Of a stretch of 64,000 bases of DNA, positions 60,333 to 64,000 are shown piece by piece; positions within the stretch are counted from its first letter, which is position 1; each line of letters starts with the position of its first letter. The translations under genes and the position numbers were made by a program. The stretch lies in the NCBI GenBank assembly GCA_023443515.1, contig JAEZUC010000051.1, forward strand, positions 1-64,000, in the 5' to 3' direction. Origin of the DNA: Bacillota bacterium. Lineage in GTDB: Bacteria > Bacillota > Clostridia > Acetivibrionales > DSM-1351. Under the pieces are notes generated by a model. The model searched no databases. It saw only the letters and a program-made list of their open reading frames with translations, and was not told where the DNA came from.

Positions 60333-62434
60333 GAATATATATCCGAAAACTCTACATTTATTTTTTCAACGTCTGCACTGCTAATAACAACTTTATCCTC
60401 GGGAATTAACTCATCCTCTATTATAATTACAGGCAGCTCCATATATACTTCACTTCCCTTACCTTCTATACTGCTTATTTTAATAATACCTCCATGCATC
60501 TCCACAAGAGCTTTAACAAGAGATAAACCTATGCCACTGCCTTCTCTGTTTCTTGCTAATGTTTTATCAACCTGGGTAAATCTTTCAAAAATGGCTTCCA
60601 GCTTATCCTTTGGTATACCAATTCCTGTATCCCTGACAGATATAGCAATCCGGTCGCCTCGGTCGCTTATGCTTATCAGGATACTTCCCCCCTTATCAGT
60701 AAACTTTATAGAGTTAGAAAGGAGGTTAAGAATAATCCTCTCAATTTTATCCTCGTCAACAGCTATTATTTTTTCTTCAACATCAGTATCAAATGTAATA
60801 CTAAGTCCCCGGTTTTCAACATAATCCACAACTGAAAGCGTTATCTCTTCCACTACGCTTACTATATTCTTATTGCACAAGTTTAACTTCAAAAAACCGG
60901 AATCAAACTTTGAAAGGTCAATTAAATTGTTAACAAGTCTTAGAAGTCTATAACAATTTTGTTTCATCACTTTGTGGTATTTATTCAGATTTTCTTCAAA
61001 CATGTATGGCAATACATAATCATGAGGTATATTTAAAATTTGTATAGCTCCCAGTATAACATTTATCGGAGTTTTCAGTTCATGTGAAATATTGGAGAAA
61101 AACTCTGTTAACATCTTATTGTATTCTTTTGTCTCATTTAAAACCCTCTCATTATCCCTGATATCGTTTTTAAGCTTTTTAATTTGTTTTCTTGAGCTAA
61201 TATCTTTAAGTATACTGATATTTGACAGTTTCCCCTGATATACCATTAAGTCGCTGGTTGCCTCAATCTCAATTACCCTTCCTTTGTGTGACAATATTTT
61301 GTACTCATATTGTATAGGTGACACCTGTGCTAAAAAAGATGTCTCTATATTTTTCCTGACAAGTGCTCTGTCTTCCGGATGAACAAAACTCATTAGCTCA
61401 ATTCCAATGAGGTCACCCGGGTTATATACTCCAAAAATTTTTTCTGCCCTGTCATTGGCAAAAACAAGTTTATCTTCACTGGTTATAATTATGGCGTCGC
61501 TTGAATTATTTTTTATAAGCTGGTAGCATCGGTCACTTTTTACAAGCATGTCTTCGATTATCATCCGCTGTTGCTGTTCCAGTTTTAATTGGTTATCGAT
61601 ATTGTTTATTCTGTCAAACAGTATCGTATAAGGGCGTTTCAGTCCTGTGTCAATAATTGCTTTATAAAGAAAGAAAAAAGAAAATACCCGGACTATATGA
61701 GACCACACATTTGTCCAGTCGGAAGGATTGAAAAAATTGGTAAATAGCAGTTCAGATAATGCCATCAAAATTAAGTGGCACTCTATATTAAAGAAAAGCT
61801 TAGAGTCAATGTTTTTTCTCTTTTTAAAGAATAATATTGCTACTAATAGAATTATCACAGTAATTATTAATTCACTTATGATTTTAAATCTTGTAAGCCC
61901 TCTGCCCACGATATAACATGCAGGAAACACCTCGAAATAGAATATTGCTGCAATAACTCCACAGCTAATTAAAAAGTATGCTACAAATACCAGACAAGTT
62001 CTGAATCTTTTAAAATTTTTATAAAGTAATAATGTGGAACCCAGCAGTGTTATTGCGGTCATATACCTTCCGGATATCCAGAACTGCACTACTCTGCTCT
62101 GGTCACCAGTTTCAAATATTATTGATACTCCTGAATATATAAAAATATGGAACATATCAATAATACCTACAAAGAAATATCCGATACCTAAAAATATAAT
62201 AAAATTGTTTTTTAACATACTGCTTGTATTAATACAGACGAAAAATAATCCAAATGATATTACACAGACAAACAACTCAGCTGAAGTATGAAACAATAAA
62301 TGGTGGGAATACCGTGTTAAATACAGAAATATCAAAAACACAACAAAAAGGAGGACTTCTAAAATAGATTCCTTCCTGATATGCCTTATTTCTGCAATAA
62401 CTCTTTGAAAATAAAATTTTCTGGCTGATTTCAT
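60329..62434 (-). CDS. Histidine kinase with MASE3-like membrane sensor, PAS, HisKA and HATPase
   Basis: A 701-residue protein. Residues about 25-270 have some eight TM segments with a MASE3-type pattern (HLLFHTSAELFVCVISFGLF, GIGYFFVGIIDMFHIFIYSG). Residues about 310-420 are a PAS domain (AIIITSEDKLVFAND, GIELMSFVHPED). A coiled linker follows, then H451 in NISHELKTP, then HATPase (ILNLLSNSIKFT, DTGIGIP, GSGIGLSL). The C-terminus ends NVEFSDIYS, like the kinase at 55690. There is no adjacent response regulator. RBS GGGGGTG precedes the ATG. Confidence 0.92.
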   Translation of the reverse strand: MKSARKFYFQRVIAEIRHIRKESILEVLLFVVFLIFLYLTRYSHHLLFHTSAELFVCVISFGLFFVCINTSSMLKNNFIIFLGIGYFFVGIIDMFHIFIYSGVSIIFETGDQSRVVQFWISGRYMTAITLLGSTLLLYKNFKRFRTCLVFVAYFLISCGVIAAIFYFEVFPACYIVGRGLTRFKIISELIITVIILLVAILFFKKRKNIDSKLFFNIECHLILMALSELLFTNFFNPSDWTNVWSHIVRVFSFFFLYKAIIDTGLKRPYTILFDRINNIDNQLKLEQQQRMIIEDMLVKSDRCYQLIKNNSSDAIIITSEDKLVFANDRAEKIFGVYNPGDLIGIELMSFVHPEDRALVRKNIETSFLAQVSPIQYEYKILSHKGRVIEIEATSDLMVYQGKLSNISILKDISSRKQIKKLKNDIRDNERVLNETKEYNKMLTEFFSNISHELKTPINVILGAIQILNIPHDYVLPYMFEENLNKYHKVMKQNCYRLLRLVNNLIDLSKFDSGFLKLNLCNKNIVSVVEEITLSVVDYVENRGLSITFDTDVEEKIIAVDEDKIERIILNLLSNSIKFTDKGGSILISISDRGDRIAISVRDTGIGIPKDKLEAIFERFTQVDKTLARNREGSGIGLSLVKALVEMHGGIIKISSIEGKGSEVYMELPVIIIEDELIPEDKVVISSADVEKINVEFSDIYS

Positions 62435-62523
62435 AATACACCCCCGAAATTATTATATAATATAGTGATTTGCCCAGGGGACTAATAGATTTCCGTTCGC
62501 CTAACCTAGAAGCATAATATGAA

Positions 62524-62560
62524 CCAAAAAACCCGACACCGCATAATCGATGTCAGGTTA
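62524..62560 (-). terminator. Terminator of the MATE exporter gene
   Basis: On the minus strand AACC-T-GACA pairs with TGTC-G-GGTT (62551-62559 with 62530-62538), followed by TTTT. It lies about 30 bases past the stop. Confidence 0.8.
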
Positions 62561-62589
62561 TAAGTTAAATTTACCCTCGCTTTACAGTC

Positions 62590-63954
62590 TTACGTTTTAG
62601 TCTCCACCGATACTAACGATTTATGCTCCCATTTACCCTGCCTGTATCTTATGATACTAGCAATTGCCGAAATAGCCCATGTCAGTCCTGTTGTGGTCCA
62701 CACACTCCAGACTCCAATCGCGGGGATCAATGCAAAACCCATTGAGAATCCAATCCTGCACCCAACTTCTAAAAAGCCGTATATCATGGCATAAAATGCA
62801 TCACCGGCACCGTTTAGAACACCTCTGGTAATATAGATTAGACCCAGTGCAAAATACATACAGCTTGTAATTTTTATTGCTTTAGCACCAAGCTCTATTA
62901 CGGCCGCTTCTTTAACAAACATACTCATAATTGCATTACCTCCGAACTGAGCTGCCAACAATGCCAAGAGGCTGAATACTGCAACTATTAAAATACTTTT
63001 TCGATATCCTTCTTTTACGCGTTCAAGCTTCCCTGCACCTATATTCTGCCCTGCAAATGTAGATATGGCTGCTCCCAATGAGTTAAAAGGCTGACCTATG
63101 AGCTGTTCTATTCTGCTGGTAGCCGTGTACGCAGCGACTGCCACCTGTCCAAAACCGTTTACAACACTCTGCAAAGCAACTAGGGAAATAGCTATCATAG
63201 AGTTTTGCAACGCTACAGGAATACCAATTTTGATACATTTTTGTATTATTGGCCATCTTATTTTCATATTCTCTTTTTTTAACTTAAAATACGGATTGGT
63301 CATTAAAGCAAAAATAATGCAGCCCAATGCAGCAAGTGCCTGAGATATTACCGTGGCACATGCAGTTCCTGCTACACCAAACCCGAATTCCAGCACAAAC
63401 AACAAATCCAGCCCTACATTAACTCCGCAAGACAGTAACAAAAATATCAAAGGTGTCCTGGAATCTCCCAGTGCTCTCAATATTCCAGCTATTGCGTTAT
63501 ATGCCGCTACCGCGATCATACCGCCTGCTGATATTCTCAGGAACCTAACCGCATCATCTATAATTTCATGAGGTGTTCTCATCACTTCTAGTATAGGCCG
63601 AGCTAACAAACATGTTAATATACTCATAATTACACCCGAGACAGCTATTACGTAAACTGCATTTGCTATAGCACTCTTTACATCCTCTTCCTTTTTGGCT
63701 CCGAAATACTGTGAAATTATGATACCTATACCGATGGACAACCCCAAACATATTGAAAATGTAAGAAAGTTAAGGGAAGCAGTAGCACCAACCGCCGCAA
63801 GCGCGTTAGAACTAATAAACTTTCCTACAATAACTGAATTAATCAGATTGTAAAATTGTTGGAATACATTTCCGATAAGCATTGGTAGTGAAAATTTTAA
63901 CAAAAGCTTAACTTCATTACCTTCTGTCATATCTTGAACATAGTTAATTGACAT
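62590..63954 (-). CDS. MATE family multidrug/Na+ antiporter
   Basis: A 454-residue protein with twelve TM segments in two homologous halves. The first begins KFSLPMLIGNVFQQFYNLINS and the second KIGIPVALQNSMIAIS. Half-end motifs such as GILRALGDSRTP and GVLNGAGDA are typical of MATE exporters, which remove cationic drugs or metabolites using Na+ or H+. RBS AAGGGG precedes the ATG at 63954. No regulator gene is seen within the window edge. Confidence 0.95.
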   Translation of the reverse strand: MSINYVQDMTEGNEVKLLLKFSLPMLIGNVFQQFYNLINSVIVGKFISSNALAAVGATASLNFLTFSICLGLSIGIGIIISQYFGAKKEEDVKSAIANAVYVIAVSGVIMSILTCLLARPILEVMRTPHEIIDDAVRFLRISAGGMIAVAAYNAIAGILRALGDSRTPLIFLLLSCGVNVGLDLLFVLEFGFGVAGTACATVISQALAALGCIIFALMTNPYFKLKKENMKIRWPIIQKCIKIGIPVALQNSMIAISLVALQSVVNGFGQVAVAAYTATSRIEQLIGQPFNSLGAAISTFAGQNIGAGKLERVKEGYRKSILIVAVFSLLALLAAQFGGNAIMSMFVKEAAVIELGAKAIKITSCMYFALGLIYITRGVLNGAGDAFYAMIYGFLEVGCRIGFSMGFALIPAIGVWSVWTTTGLTWAISAIASIIRYRQGKWEHKSLVSVETKT

Positions 63955-64000
63955 TTGTGACCCCTTAAATTTACCAATTATTTGAATAATACTATACCGA

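Noticed and set aside
1..64000. CRISPR array, prophage, toxin-antitoxin or defence island
   Set aside because: I saw no regularly spaced direct repeats, phage structural genes, integrase, paired toxin-antitoxin genes or nuclease/helicase clusters.

Overview
The window is AT-rich DNA from an anaerobic, spore-forming, cellulosome-producing clostridium, most like the Ruminiclostridium (Clostridium cellulolyticum) group. The evidence is a secreted cysteine peptidase with a type I dockerin, a six-subunit Ech energy-converting [NiFe] hydrogenase, several sporulation or germination genes (GerA-type receptor, YtxC-like protein, alpha/beta SASP, YyaC) and a flagellin-like gene. Gene calls rest on reading frame, ribosome binding sites, motifs and neighbours. 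No database search was possible, so family names are recognition calls.

Layout. 1-4010: germinant receptor operon (A, C, small membrane protein, B) on the minus strand, with B cut by the window edge. 4188-5974: iron-type alcohol dehydrogenase and a ribbon-helix-helix regulator that share a 13-bp upstream word. 6059-15394: potassium module with kdpABC, an N-terminal-only KdpD coupled to a P-loop/Asp23-like fusion, and a divergent histidine kinase plus REC-TPR protein. 15758-21437: mostly small sporulation, regulatory and membrane genes. 21438-26423: two inverted copies of a foldable repeat of about 260 bp, flanking a DNRLRE protein, an orphan sugar-binding lipoprotein and an ABC exporter. 26426-31472: housekeeping and stress genes (DUF438 and DUF1858 proteins, MscS channel, DUF951, glutamine amidotransferase-like hydrolase, rubredoxin). 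31786-34398: dockerin cysteine peptidase. 34488-37269: YyaC, an RsbU-like phosphatase and methionine aminopeptidase. 37235-44413: echABCDEF followed by hypA, a TRIC-type channel gene and hypB. 44912-50385: AI-2E-type permease, prmC, DUF1385 protein, rpmE and an unusually long rho. 51085-63954: VOC protein, tRNA-Thr and tRNA-Val, deoD, LTA synthase-like protein, two related histidine kinases, arginine deiminase, flagellin-like protein and a MATE exporter.

How the genes fit together. The Ech operon supplies a membrane ferredoxin:H+ hydrogenase, with two of its nickel-insertion factors encoded just downstream. The Kdp region looks like a complete high-affinity K+ pump whose sensing parts have been split: KdpD has lost its kinase half, no KdpE is present, and a separate kinase and non-DNA-binding receiver sit across the promoter region. 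The two kinases at 55690 and 60329 share their catalytic core and a short C-terminal tail, and they bracket arginine deiminase and a lone flagellin-like gene.

I see no CRISPR array, prophage, intact transposase or recognisable defence island. The best candidates for something undescribed are the split Kdp sensing module with its P-loop/Asp23 protein, the inverted structured repeats at convergent gene ends, the shared kinase tail, and a possible small RNA or leader near 17700.
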